NCBI GenBank assembly: GCA_021796215.1
Contig: JAJYOK010000012.1
Location: 28,303 to 92,302 of the forward strand
Source of the DNA: Bacteroidota bacterium
Lineage (GTDB): Bacteria > Bacteroidota > Ignavibacteria > UBA10030 > UBA8401
Direction: 5' to 3'
DNA length: 64,000 nucleotides
The notes beneath the pieces were generated by a model. That model searched no databases. It was not told the origin of the DNA and saw only the letters and a program-made list of their open reading frames with translations. Below are positions 35,407 to 43,847 of this stretch, in pieces. The position numbers and the translations under genes are program-made. The first letter of the stretch is position 1. Each line of letters starts with the position of its first letter.

Positions 35407-35429
35407 TCTGTGCCTTCGTGACTCCGTGG
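35407..35429 (-). repeat. Inverted repeat, right copy (CCACGGAGTCACGAAGGCACAGA)
   Basis: Read on the minus strand, this precedes the GxxExxY ATG and mirrors the left copy at 34977. The leuS stop codon begins nine bases beyond it. Confidence 0.75.
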
Positions 35430-35437
35430 TGAAAAAC

Positions 35438-38068
35438 TTATTTTACGACAAAATTTACCAATCTGTTCTTCACAATAATTTCTTTGACGACTTGCTTCCC
35501 GTCCAAATGCGCCTGAACATTCGATTCTGCTAACGCAAGTTTCTTCAGAGTCTCTTCCGGCGTATCAAGCGCAACTGTCATTTTCGCACGAAGTTTTCCG
35601 TTCACCTGAACGACCACTTCTACCGTCTTTTTCTGTAATTTTGATTCATCATATACAGGCCACGGCTCGTGCGCCAGCGATTCTTTGTGACCGAGTTTCG
35701 ACCACAATTCTTCGGCGAGGTGCGGCGCGAACGGAGCAACGAGCAACACAAGCGGCTCTAAAATCTGGCGCGGCCGTACATCTGATTTCGTTAATTCGTT
35801 CACGAGAATCATCATCTGCGAAATTGCGGTGTTAAAATGAAGGCATTCGATATCCTCACCAGCTTTTTTCACGGTTGTGTGAAATATAAGTTCCAGCTCA
35901 GGTGAAACCGGCATTTCTTTCACAGCAGAATCGAGTGCCCCTTCTTCGGTTACATACAATCGCCATACGCGATTCAAAAATCTGAAGACGCCTTCAACTC
36001 CGCGCGTACTCCATGGCTTCATTTCCTCCAGCGGACCCATAAACATTTCGAAAAGCCGCATCGCATCAGCGCCGTACTCGCGTACCACTTCATCGGGATT
36101 GACAACATTGCCGCGCGACTTCGACATTTTGCGCGAGTCTTCACCAAGAATAATTCCCTGATGACGTAATTTAATAAACGGTTCTTTCGTGCTGACATAA
36201 CCGAGATCGAACAACACTTTGTGCCAGAAACGGGCGTACAACAAATGCAGCACAGCATGTTCAGCTCCGCCGACGTACAAATCAACCGGCATCCATTTTT
36301 TCTCAAGTTCCGGAGAACAGAATGCATTTCCATTACGCGGATCAAGGTAACGAAGATAGTACCAGCATGAACCAGCCCACTGCGGCATCGTGTTCGTTTC
36401 GCGCCGCCCCTTCATTCCGCTTGTCTGATCAACAACATTCACCCATTCTGCCGCAAGTGCGAGCGGCGATTCAGTTGTTCCGCTCGGTTGAAATTTTTTC
36501 AGATCCGGGAGAAGCAGAGGCAATTCATTTTCGCTCAGTGCTTTCATTGTTCCGTCTTCCAAATGAATAATCGGGATCGGTTCGCCCCAGTAACGCTGGC
36601 GGGAAAATAACCAATCGCGCAACTTGTATTGAACTGTACCGCTGCCGATTTTTTCTTTCTCAAGCCATTGTGTGATTTTTCTTTTCGCTTCTTCAGCATT
36701 CAATCCGTTGAGCGAAACATCACTGTTCGCTGAGTTCACGAGTGCGCCGTCGCCGGTAAAGGCTTCATGCGCAACATTGCCGCCTGTCGAAGACCCCTTT
36801 GGGGAAACAACTTCAACAACCGGAATCTGAAATTCTTTCGCGAACGCAAAATCGCGTTCATCATGCCCGGGCACAGCCATAATTGCTCCGGTGCCGTAGC
36901 CCATCACAACGTAATCGGCAATCCACACCGGAATTTCTTTGTTCGTCGCTGGATTAATGACGAAGCCGCCGGTAAAGACGCCGGTTTTTTCTTTTTCTAT
37001 TCCACGCTCGAGGTCGGACTTCATCGAAGCTTGTTTGACGTATTCTTCAACTTCTTTTTTCTTTTCGGCGGCGGTGATTTCAGAAGCAAGCGGATGTTCC
37101 GGTGCAAGCACCATATACGTCGCACCGAAAATTGTATCAGGGCGAGTTGTGAAGACTTCAACTTCCAACTTTGAATGAGCGCCTCTGGCGCCATGGCTCT
37201 CCGCGCCGCTTGAAACTTTGAACTTTATTGACGCGCCTTCCGAACGCCCGATCCAATTCCGCTGCTGCTCGAGTGTTGATGCGGGCCAGTCAAGCTCTTT
37301 CGTATCTTCAAGCAAGCGTTCAGCGTACGCAGTAATCCGCATCATCCACTGGCGCATCGGACGCCGCTCAACCGTGTAGCCCTTCTCGGTCCATTCGGCA
37401 ACCTCTTCATTTGCAAGCACTGTGCCGAGCGCTTCACACCAATTCACAGGAATTTCCGCAATATAGGCGAGGCGAAAGTTGGCAAGAAAATCGTGTTTTT
37501 CTTTTTTTGATTTTCGCTTCCATTCTTCCGCAGAAAATTTCTCTTCAGAAATTAATCCCTTCGTTCCTTGCCGCTCAAGCTCTTCGATCAATGTTTGAAT
37601 CGGCCGCCCCTTTTTTGAGCGAGGATCAAACCACGAATGATAAATCTGAAGAAATATCCACTGCGTCCATTTGTAATATTTTGGATCGGTCGTGTTAATC
37701 TCGCGCGACCAATCGTAACTCAACCCGAGCATTTTGATCTGACGGCGGAACGTAGAAATATTCTGCTCTGTTGTGATGCGCGGATGAATATTCGTTTGCA
37801 TCGCGTACCGCTCTGCCGGAAGTCCGAACGCGTCCCATCCGATCGGATGAAGCACGTTGTACCCTTTCATTCTGCGGTAACGGGAAAGAATATCGGTTGC
37901 CGTGTAACCTTCGGGATGACCGACATGCAGCCCTGCGCCTGAGGGATACGGATACATGTCAAGAATGAATGCTTTCGGACCCGGAGAAGAATCATCGGTC
38001 TTAAAAGTTTCGTGATCATCCCAGTACTTCTGCCACTTTGTTTCAATATCAAAAAAAGGATACGCCAT
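35438..38068 (-). CDS. leuS: Leucyl-tRNA synthetase
   Basis: Encodes 876 residues. Class I signatures are [16 protein letters not shown] (HIGH-type motif) near residue 40 and [16 protein letters not shown] (KMSKS) near residue 640. The CP1 editing domain is present ([32 protein letters not shown]), as is the C-terminal anticodon domain. It charges leucine onto tRNA-Leu and proofreads. An alanine/lysine-rich segment between the editing strands ([18 protein letters not shown]) is longer than in E. coli and looks like an insertion. The gene is bordered by a degenerate Xer-like gene upstream and the GxxExxY unit downstream. Confidence 0.97.
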   Translation of the reverse strand: MAYPFFDIETKWQKYWDDHETFKTDDSSPGPKAFILDMYPYPSGAGLHVGHPEGYTATDILSRYRRMKGYNVLHPIGWDAFGLPAERYAMQTNIHPRITTEQNISTFRRQIKMLGLSYDWSREINTTDPKYYKWTQWIFLQIYHSWFDPRSKKGRPIQTLIEELERQGTKGLISEEKFSAEEWKRKSKKEKHDFLANFRLAYIAEIPVNWCEALGTVLANEEVAEWTEKGYTVERRPMRQWMMRITAYAERLLEDTKELDWPASTLEQQRNWIGRSEGASIKFKVSSGAESHGARGAHSKLEVEVFTTRPDTIFGATYMVLAPEHPLASEITAAEKKKEVEEYVKQASMKSDLERGIEKEKTGVFTGGFVINPATNKEIPVWIADYVVMGYGTGAIMAVPGHDERDFAFAKEFQIPVVEVVSPKGSSTGGNVAHEAFTGDGALVNSANSDVSLNGLNAEEAKRKITQWLEKEKIGSGTVQYKLRDWLFSRQRYWGEPIPIIHLEDGTMKALSENELPLLLPDLKKFQPSGTTESPLALAAEWVNVVDQTSGMKGRRETNTMPQWAGSCWYYLRYLDPRNGNAFCSPELEKKWMPVDLYVGGAEHAVLHLLYARFWHKVLFDLGYVSTKEPFIKLRHQGIILGEDSRKMSKSRGNVVNPDEVVREYGADAMRLFEMFMGPLEEMKPWSTRGVEGVFRFLNRVWRLYVTEEGALDSAVKEMPVSPELELIFHTTVKKAGEDIECLHFNTAISQMMILVNELTKSDVRPRQILEPLVLLVAPFAPHLAEELWSKLGHKESLAHEPWPVYDESKLQKKTVEVVVQVNGKLRAKMTVALDTPEETLKKLALAESNVQAHLDGKQVVKEIIVKNRLVNFVVK

Positions 38069-38095
38069 AAAAAATTAAAAGTGAAAAAATGAAAT
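38066..38095. repeat. A-rich micro-repeat upstream of leuS
   Basis: CATAAAAAATTAAAAGTGAAAAAATG resembles the tract at 15634-15663. It has no recognised function. Confidence 0.3.
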
Positions 38096-38141
38096 ATAAA
38101 AACTCTTCGCGTCTTAGCGGCGAAAAAAGTTTGTTGAATAG

Positions 38142-39050
38142 TTACAGTGATTTTTCGTTTTGCTTCATATACAACATTGCTGTTGTGGCAGAACCGATGC
38201 GAAAACGGGATTGGAGCTCTTCGACCGTTGCACCGTTTGTTGCCATCAATGATGCTGCTGTATGCCGGAGAGAAAACGGCGTTATCCGCCGCGCTTTTCC
38301 GTTTTTGATTCCCGCGTTCTCTAAGTACATGTTCACGCGCTGGCGAATACCCCGCGTGGTCATCCGCTTTCCGCGTGTGCGATTGCCTGCGCTCATGAAC
38401 AACGGATCGCCTCCGCCTGCTTCGCTTCGAAATGCAAGGTACGACTGAATTGCTTCCTTCACTTCTTCGGGAAGCACCACACCTTCTTTTGTATCCTTCC
38501 CTTTTCCTTGTACAAACAACACCATTGCATGGCTGTAAATTTTTACATCGTCAATGTTCGCACGGATTAATTCAATTTCAGAAAATCCGCAGCCGATCAT
38601 TGCTTTCACCACTGCGTAATCGCGAACACCGCGTTCATCACTTCGATCAATACTATTGAGCAGCAATGCAAGCTCGTCTTGCGAAATCGTTTCGCGCGAA
38701 TGCTTCTGCGGGCGTTTGTTCCCTTTCACTTCCTTCGCGGGATTATCATGCAAAATTCCAATACGAACGAGATATGCACAAAACTGTCTGAGAGCTGTCA
38801 AATATGTTGAAACTGAAACTTCCGACAATTTTTTCTTCGACGAAAGATATTTCTTATATCGCTCAACATCCTGAACCCGAAATTGAAAATGGTTGTCAGC
38901 CGGATACCAACGAAAGAATTCGCGCAGAGCACGTTCGTACGTGCCTTTCGTTTCCGGCTTTTTACTGCGTAATTCCTTCAAAAACCCGGCAAAGAAATCA
39001 TTCAGCCGCTTTGTCGAAATACGAACGGCAGGAAAATGGTTGGTCGTCAT
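38142..39050 (-). CDS. Xer/phage-integrase-like protein with a degenerate active site
   Basis: Encodes 302 residues. The SAM-like N-terminal domain (FFAGFLKELRSKKPETKGTYER, LSEVSVSTYLTALRQFCAYL) and the C-terminal catalytic fold are recognisable. Aligned with XerC/D-type motifs, the first arginine is Ser157 (GFSEIEL), the box II histidine is Phe259 (PFSLRHTA) and the second histidine is Ile285. Lys183 or Lys185, Arg262 and Tyr294 remain. Loss of three of the six catalytic positions argues against normal recombination; it may bind DNA or be decaying. It lies 178 bp downstream of tRNA-Lys on the same strand. Confidence 0.75.
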   Translation of the reverse strand: MTTNHFPAVRISTKRLNDFFAGFLKELRSKKPETKGTYERALREFFRWYPADNHFQFRVQDVERYKKYLSSKKKLSEVSVSTYLTALRQFCAYLVRIGILHDNPAKEVKGNKRPQKHSRETISQDELALLLNSIDRSDERGVRDYAVVKAMIGCGFSEIELIRANIDDVKIYSHAMVLFVQGKGKDTKEGVVLPEEVKEAIQSYLAFRSEAGGGDPLFMSAGNRTRGKRMTTRGIRQRVNMYLENAGIKNGKARRITPFSLRHTAASLMATNGATVEELQSRFRIGSATTAMLYMKQNEKSL

Positions 39051-39184
39051 CGGGGCATCTTGAAAATGTTATCAATTCCGCCAGAGGCGGATCAGCTTAT
39101 TGGCTGACAATAACAGAAATTAAAGAAATACGATGTGAGAAGCAATGAACCAAGAAGACCACTTACTGATTGAAATTCAAATAA

Positions 39185-39219
39185 AAAATCCCGACGCAGC
39201 TTTACTCGGTCGGGATTTT
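39185..39219 (-). terminator. Intrinsic terminator downstream of tRNA-Lys
   Basis: AAAATCCCGAC and GTCGGGATTTT form an 11-bp stem around a 13-base loop, followed on the minus strand by a short T-rich stretch. It ends the tRNA-Lys transcript. Confidence 0.85.
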
Positions 39220-39228
39220 GCTTTTTTG

Positions 39229-39300
39229 TGAGCGTGGATGGATTCGAACCATCGACCCTCTGCTTAAAAGGCAGATGCTCTACCCCTGAGCTACACGCCC
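39229..39300 (-). tRNA. tRNA-Lys (anticodon TTT)
   Basis: On the minus strand the cloverleaf is complete: acceptor GGGCGTG/CACGCTC (one G-U), D stem GCTC/GAGC, anticodon stem TCTGC/GCAGA with loop CTTTTAA, T stem GATGG/CCATC with loop TTCGAAT, and discriminator A. The CCA end is not encoded. A strong promoter lies upstream and a terminator downstream. Confidence 0.97.
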
Positions 39301-39325
39301 TACCATTTTCATTTTCAGGTCGAGT

Positions 39326-39354
39326 AATATAGCAAGATTTGCATAGAATTGCAA
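39326..39354 (-). promoter_or_regulatory. Promoter of tRNA-Lys
   Basis: On the minus strand TTGCAA (39354-39349), 17 bp, TATATT (39331-39326), about 25 bases before the tRNA. Confidence 0.75.
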
Positions 39355-39373
39355 GAATGATAAAATCGCGGAG

Positions 39374-39401
39374 TTGACACTTATAAGAAAATATGTACAT
39401 T
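39374..39401 (+). promoter_or_regulatory. Candidate promoter of the small two-gene operon
   Basis: TTGACA at 39374-39379 and TACATT at 39396-39401, 16 bp apart. Transcription would start about 65 bases before the ATG at 39475. Confidence 0.5.
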
Positions 39402-39474
39402 ACGGGCGTTGAATCTAAAATTGCTGACAACATAATAGCAGCTAACTTAGTGTTATGGGCGCATAGCATTAAAC

Positions 39475-39711
39475 ATGCTAAAAGATAAAATCGAAAAAAT
39501 ATGCAGAGAGTTTTTGGGGTTGATTTTTGTAGGAGTTGTAGGATTGTTTAGCCTGCTTCCAATGAGAGCTAATGCTCAACCCGGACTTCATTACTTCACT
39601 TTTTATTCTCCTTATGATTCAAAAACAAACCCTTTTAGCCAATCCAACAAAGAAAAACAAGTCTTTCTCAAAATATTAATCACCTCCTCAACTGAAGAAA
39701 GGAAACTTTGA
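39475..39711 (+). CDS. Small secreted or lumenal protein, unknown
   Basis: Encodes 78 residues. A signal peptide (EFLGLIFVGVVGLFSLLPMRANA|Q) leaves a mature part of ~45 residues with GLHYFTFYSPYDSKTNPF and a basic end. Its TGA overlaps the ATG of the next gene by one base, so the two are a unit. No family recognised. Confidence 0.6.
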   Translation: MLKDKIEKICREFLGLIFVGVVGLFSLLPMRANAQPGLHYFTFYSPYDSKTNPFSQSNKEKQVFLKILITSSTEERKL

Positions 39712-40076
39712 TGAGTCGTACAACCCCTGTGGAAATCGCATCAAGAAAAAGGTTCTGGCAGAACCTCGAGCACATGTGGTCAAGTTTCTATTATGGTTTC
39801 AGCATTCTCGGGATATTAAGCTCTTTGGCAGTTGCAGGCAAACTCCTACTTTTTTCAGAAGCATGGCTAAGTCTTCTTTCTTGGATTTCCAGTGCATGTA
39901 TGATATTGCTTTCGTTTTTGAGACCCGACGCACAAGCCAAAGCCTTTCGTGGAGCATGGCGCATTCTCGAAGACAGAATAAATCAATATAAATCGACGCA
40001 GAAAATAACAAAGGAACAACTATATCAAGGGGTTACTGAGGGAGAGAAATTTATCGATATGGCTAAACCTTTTTAG
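39711..40076 (+). CDS. SLATT-like two-TM membrane protein
   Basis: Encodes 121 residues from the ATG at 39711 with AAAGGA upstream. Two helices (FYYGFSILGILSSLAVAGKLLL, WLSLLSWISSACMILLSFL) are followed by RPDAQAKAFRGAWRILEDRI and GVTEGEKFIDMAKPF, the arrangement of the SLATT two-TM fold used as a membrane effector in several predicted nucleotide-signal and defence systems. The family assignment is by pattern only. It is paired with the small exported protein; no nucleotide cyclase or sensor is adjacent. Confidence 0.6.
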   Translation: MSRTTPVEIASRKRFWQNLEHMWSSFYYGFSILGILSSLAVAGKLLLFSEAWLSLLSWISSACMILLSFLRPDAQAKAFRGAWRILEDRINQYKSTQKITKEQLYQGVTEGEKFIDMAKPF

Positions 40077-40159
40077 CCACTCTATGAAGATTATCAAAAA
40101 ATTGCCGACCGCATTATCTACTAAAATAATTCTTCTAGATCATTAACGATTTTTTTCAA

Positions 40160-40199
40160 CTTAACAATTCGGTAACATTGAAGTAATACAAACTTAACG
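40160..40199 (+). promoter_or_regulatory. Pho-box-like array upstream of pstC
   Basis: Four related heptamers in one phase: CTTAACA at 40160, GGTAACA at 40171, AGTAATA at 40182 and CTTAACG at 40193, each 11 bp apart. PhoB-type regulators bind such 7+4 direct repeats. The AT-rich stretch that follows could hold a -10 (TATTTT near 40209), which would put the start site at or past the ATG at 40219. Confidence 0.6.
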
Positions 40200-40218
40200 C
40201 GATTTTTCTATTTTTCTC

Positions 40219-41193
40219 ATGGAGTTGCAACTTCATGAGAATACAGTGACAGGATCCAAGCAAAAACTGCACACACATAATTTCGGCGACGTTGTCTTTA
40301 AAAACCTGCTTCGCTTCTTTGCGTTTCTTATTCTTGCCCTTGTAATCTTAATGGCGTACGAAATGTACGCCACCTCCCGGCTTTCCATTGACAAATTCGG
40401 ATGGCATTTCTTTGTCACATCAATTTGGGACCCCGTTCAAAAAAATTTCGGTGCGCTCCCATTCATCTATGGGACACTCGTTTCGTCATTTATTGCATTG
40501 CTTATAGCTCTTCCGCTCAGCCTCGGAATTGCAATTTTCCTTTCAGAAATTGCACCGCCGTTTGTGGAAAAGCCCGTTTCGTTTCTTGTAGAACTGCTTG
40601 CTGGTATTCCGAGCATTGTGTATGGTATCTGGGGATTTTTTGTGATGGTGCCCTGGCTGCGGAAAAGTATCGAACCCGGGCTTTCGAAATATTTCGGAAC
40701 ATTGCCGTTGTTCCAGGGTGCACCGTACGGCGTGGGAATGCTCGCCGCAGGAATTATTCTTTCGATCATGATTCTCCCGATCATTACATCAATCTCCCGC
40801 GATGTTCTTAAAGCAGTTCCGCGTTCACAGAAAGAAGCCGCTCTCGCTCTCGGTTCCACACGGTGGGAAGCAACACGCATTGCCTTGAGTTATGCACGTT
40901 CCGGAATTATTGGCGCCACGATCCTCGGGCTTGGACGCGCTCTCGGAGAAACAATGGCGGTAACAATGGTTATCGGCAACCGCCCGACAATTTCTGCATC
41001 GCTGCTTGCACCTTCCTATACAATGGCGAGCGTGCTTGCTAATGAATTTACTGAAGCAACATCCGATATGTATATCAGCGCGTTAATCGAAATTGCTCTA
41101 GCGCTGTTTATCATCACGATCATTGTCAACACTTTTGCGCGGCTTCTCGTGTGGGCGGCAACGAAAAACTCGGAATCGTTCGAACGGCTATAA
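40219..41193 (+). CDS. pstC: Phosphate ABC transporter permease PstC
   Basis: Encodes 324 residues from the ATG at 40219; a GTG at 40246 is possible and would sit better relative to a PhoB-dependent start site. Six membrane segments and the binding-protein-dependent permease signature EAALALGSTRWEATRIAL are present, with LVELLAGIPSIVYGIWGFFV. Its cytoplasmic EAA loop contacts PstB. First gene of pstCAB-phoU; no pstS precedes it, unlike most Pst operons. Confidence 0.95.
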   Translation: MELQLHENTVTGSKQKLHTHNFGDVVFKNLLRFFAFLILALVILMAYEMYATSRLSIDKFGWHFFVTSIWDPVQKNFGALPFIYGTLVSSFIALLIALPLSLGIAIFLSEIAPPFVEKPVSFLVELLAGIPSIVYGIWGFFVMVPWLRKSIEPGLSKYFGTLPLFQGAPYGVGMLAAGIILSIMILPIITSISRDVLKAVPRSQKEAALALGSTRWEATRIALSYARSGIIGATILGLGRALGETMAVTMVIGNRPTISASLLAPSYTMASVLANEFTEATSDMYISALIEIALALFIITIIVNTFARLLVWAATKNSESFERL

Positions 41194-41196
41194 ATC

Positions 41197-42045
41197 ATGG
41201 CGACCTCTTATTTCTATTATAGGAAATCTAAAAATTTATTGATGTACTCGTTGAGCGTGTTGTGCGCTCTGCTCGCGCTCACACCGCTTGCGCTCATTTT
41301 GTATCACACACTGTCGCTCGGATTTTCTGCCTTGAACTGGGATTTTTTCACAAAACTTCCGAAGCCTGTAGGAGAGCCCGGCGGCGGCATGGCAAACGCG
41401 ATCGTGGGAACACTGATCTTGGTCGGACTCGGCTCCTTGTTAGGATTGCCGGTCGGAGTATTTGCAGGAATCTATCTTTCAGAAATGGGACGCGGGAAAT
41501 TTGCTACCGTTCTGCGCTTCCTCACTGACGTGTTGAACGGTATTCCCTCCATTGTCACTGGCGTTGTAGCATACACGCTCGTTGTGCTTCCGATGAAACA
41601 TTTTTCAGCATATGCCGGCGGAGCTGCGTTAGGCATCCTGATGATTCCAACGATAACTCGCACGACAGAAGAGATGATGAAAACCGTGCCGCGCGCGTAC
41701 CGCGAAGCCGCGCTTGCACTCGGCATTTCACAATGGAAAACCACACTCCGCATTGTTCTGCGTACGGCACTCGGCGGAATTGTGACGGGCATTATGCTCG
41801 CGTTGGCACGTGCCGCCGGAGAGACTGCACCGCTTCTTTTTACCTCATTGAACAACCGGTTCTGGCACACGTCTCTCGGTCAGCCTATTGCATCATTAAC
41901 AGTATTCATCTATAATTACGGAGTCTCTCCGTTTGATGATTGGATTGCGCAGGCATGGGCAGGCGCACTGGTGCTCATGTTTCTTATTCTTCTATTGAGC
42001 ATCGCAGTACGCATTGCAACACGAAGTGTTCATTACGAACGATAA
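41197..42045 (+). CDS. pstA: Phosphate ABC transporter permease PstA
   Basis: Encodes 282 residues. Permease motifs are VLNGIPSIVTGVVAYTLVV and the EAA loop REAALALGISQWKTTLRI; it has six TM segments. It forms the phosphate channel with PstC and begins three bases after its stop. Confidence 0.95.
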   Translation: MATSYFYYRKSKNLLMYSLSVLCALLALTPLALILYHTLSLGFSALNWDFFTKLPKPVGEPGGGMANAIVGTLILVGLGSLLGLPVGVFAGIYLSEMGRGKFATVLRFLTDVLNGIPSIVTGVVAYTLVVLPMKHFSAYAGGAALGILMIPTITRTTEEMMKTVPRAYREAALALGISQWKTTLRIVLRTALGGIVTGIMLALARAAGETAPLLFTSLNNRFWHTSLGQPIASLTVFIYNYGVSPFDDWIAQAWAGALVLMFLILLLSIAVRIATRSVHYER

Positions 42046-42066
42046 TTACCCAAAGGGGTTTTCAAC

Positions 42067-42918
42067 ATGGAAAGCATTTTGGAAATTCAAGAACAACAAA
42101 GCAAATTGAAAATGACACCCGCGGCGACACCAAGTTCAGTGCTGAATAATTTTGTTCCCGTATCAGACGACCATAAAATTATTGCGCGCGACATCAATGC
42201 GTATTTCGGTAAAGTTCAGGCATTGAAAAATATCAGCCTTTCCATTCCGGGAAACAGTGTCGTAGCCATCATCGGGCCATCCGGCTGCGGAAAATCAACG
42301 TTCCTCCGCTCCATCAACCGGATGCATGAAATAATTCCCGGAAGCAAAATTACCGGATCACTCACTTTGGACGGTCAGGACATTTATCAAATGGACGCCG
42401 TTATGGTACGGAAAAGAATCGGAATGGTTTTTCAAAAGCCCAATCCATTTCCGACAATGTCTATTTTCGATAATGTTGCGGCGGGCTTAAAAATGAACGG
42501 CATGCGCCGCAAAGCTCCGCTTAAAGAGATCGTAGAAAAAAGTTTGCGCCAAGCCGCATTGTGGGATGAAGTGAAAGATTCTCTCTCTAAAGGCGGCACT
42601 AGTTTATCCGGCGGGCAGCAGCAGCGATTATGCATTGCCCGCACGCTCGCCGTCAATCCGGAAGTGATTTTGATGGATGAACCTGCCAGTGCGCTCGACC
42701 CGATTTCAACATCGAAAATTGAAGAATTGATTTACGAATTGAAGAAGCAGTACACGATTGTTATTGTTACGCACAATATGCAGCAAGCCGCGCGCGTAAG
42801 CGATTTTACGGCGTTCTTTTATCTTGGACAGCTCATTGAATATGATGAAACGAAAGCGATCTTCACAAACCCGCATTTAAAACAAACAGAAGATTATATC
42901 ACCGGACGATTCGGATAA
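42067..42918 (+). CDS. pstB: Phosphate ABC transporter ATPase PstB
   Basis: Encodes 283 residues. Walker A is [13 protein letters not shown], the Q-loop is [10 protein letters not shown], the signature is [12 protein letters not shown] and Walker B ends in [11 protein letters not shown], with the H-loop VTHNMQQA. The KPNPFP and TGRFG end are characteristic of PstB. About 35 extra N-terminal residues precede the usual start. Confidence 0.97.
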   Translation: MESILEIQEQQSKLKMTPAATPSSVLNNFVPVSDDHKIIARDINAYFGKVQALKNISLSIPGNSVVAIIGPSGCGKSTFLRSINRMHEIIPGSKITGSLTLDGQDIYQMDAVMVRKRIGMVFQKPNPFPTMSIFDNVAAGLKMNGMRRKAPLKEIVEKSLRQAALWDEVKDSLSKGGTSLSGGQQQRLCIARTLAVNPEVILMDEPASALDPISTSKIEELIYELKKQYTIVIVTHNMQQAARVSDFTAFFYLGQLIEYDETKAIFTNPHLKQTEDYITGRFG

Positions 42919-42921
42919 TGT

Positions 42922-43611
42922 ATGACACGACACTTTGAGCAACATCTTCAGGAACTGAGATCACGATTGATCAAAATGGGATCACTTGCGGAGAATTCCG
43001 TCAATCGCTCCATTCAAGCCGTTCTCAACAAAGACTACGAGCTTGCGAAAACGATCATTGAAGAAGATTCACGCATCAACGAAATGGAAATTGAAATTGA
43101 TCAGTCAATCATTGATGCGCTCGCACTGCAGCAGCCGGTGGCATCCGACTTGCGCCTTATTCTTGCGGCTTCAAAAATCAACAACGATCTCGAACGCATT
43201 GGTGATCACGGAGTGAATTTAGCGGAATCCGCGCTTGCTTTGCGCGACAAAGATTTGCCTGAATCTTCGCTCGATGATGTTAAACGAATGTGTCAGCTTA
43301 CAAAACGAATGGTGGGCGATGCTCTCGACGGATTCATTCATGTTGATGCCAACCTCGGCGAGGCGGTTTTGTTGATGGACGATTCGGTTGACAATTTGAA
43401 TCGAAAAATCACCACAGAGTTGATGGAAGTAATGAAAAGCAGCCCCGCCAACATTGAACAATCGCTTGAGATGATTCGCGTGAGCAGAAATCTTGAACGC
43501 GTTGCCGATTTGGCTACCAATATAGCGGAAGAAGTTGTCTTCATTGCCAAAGCGCGCGTCGTCAAACACCACGCGGCTGATCATTTCTCAACCAATCAAA
43601 ACGAAACCTGA
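42922..43611 (+). CDS. phoU: Phosphate transport regulator PhoU
   Basis: Encodes 229 residues. Two homologous three-helix bundles carry the metal motif variants (RINEMEIEIDQSIIDAL and DDSVDNLNRKI; LERIGDHGVNLAE and LERVADLATNIAE). PhoU couples Pst activity to PhoR signalling. It starts three bases after pstB and ends the operon. Confidence 0.96.
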   Translation: MTRHFEQHLQELRSRLIKMGSLAENSVNRSIQAVLNKDYELAKTIIEEDSRINEMEIEIDQSIIDALALQQPVASDLRLILAASKINNDLERIGDHGVNLAESALALRDKDLPESSLDDVKRMCQLTKRMVGDALDGFIHVDANLGEAVLLMDDSVDNLNRKITTELMEVMKSSPANIEQSLEMIRVSRNLERVADLATNIAEEVVFIAKARVVKHHAADHFSTNQNET

Positions 43612-43643
43612 GCACAGTTCAAGTGCTCTTTCAATTCATCAGC

Positions 43644-43680
43644 GCCGGTAAACCTCCAGATTGCCGGCATTGTTTTTTTT
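43644..43680 (+). terminator. Intrinsic terminator of pstCAB-phoU
   Basis: GCCGGTAA pairs with TTGCCGGC (one G-T) across a nine-base loop, followed by ATTGTTTTTTTT. Confidence 0.8.
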
Positions 43681-43735
43681 GAGGACAACTTGCGAACAAT
43701 TATTCTTCGACGTAACTTGTATCACAAAAGTAAAA

Positions 43736-43755
43736 AACTAACCAATCGGTTAGTT
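43736..43755 (+). promoter_or_regulatory. Palindromic operator-like site AACTAACC-N4-GGTTAGTT
   Basis: A perfect eight-base inverted repeat around AATC. It touches the -35 of the candidate promoter for the following lipoprotein gene. Repressors of the TetR class often bind such palindromes; the binding protein is not known. Confidence 0.5.
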
Positions 43756-43782
43756 GTCCTCCTTATAGAGCGGCAGTATCTT
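43754..43782 (+). promoter_or_regulatory. Candidate promoter of the 43848 lipoprotein gene
   Basis: TTGTCC at 43754 and TATCTT at 43777, 17 bp apart. A second TTGCGA-17-TAACTT pair lies at 43690-43718, on the other side of the palindrome. Confidence 0.4.
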
Positions 43783-43847
43783 TACCATATTCAATATTAT
43801 ACTAATTCATTTAACAACTACTTATTACCTTAAGAAGGAGAAGAACA

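Noticed and set aside
39092..39469. Minus-strand reading frame across tRNA-Lys
   Set aside because: It spans the tRNA, its promoter and its terminator and has no protein character.
38142..40076. A tRNA-Lys-anchored genomic island
   Set aside because: No second copy of the tRNA 3' end was found in the window, and leuS and pst are core genes on either side; only a local remnant is supported.
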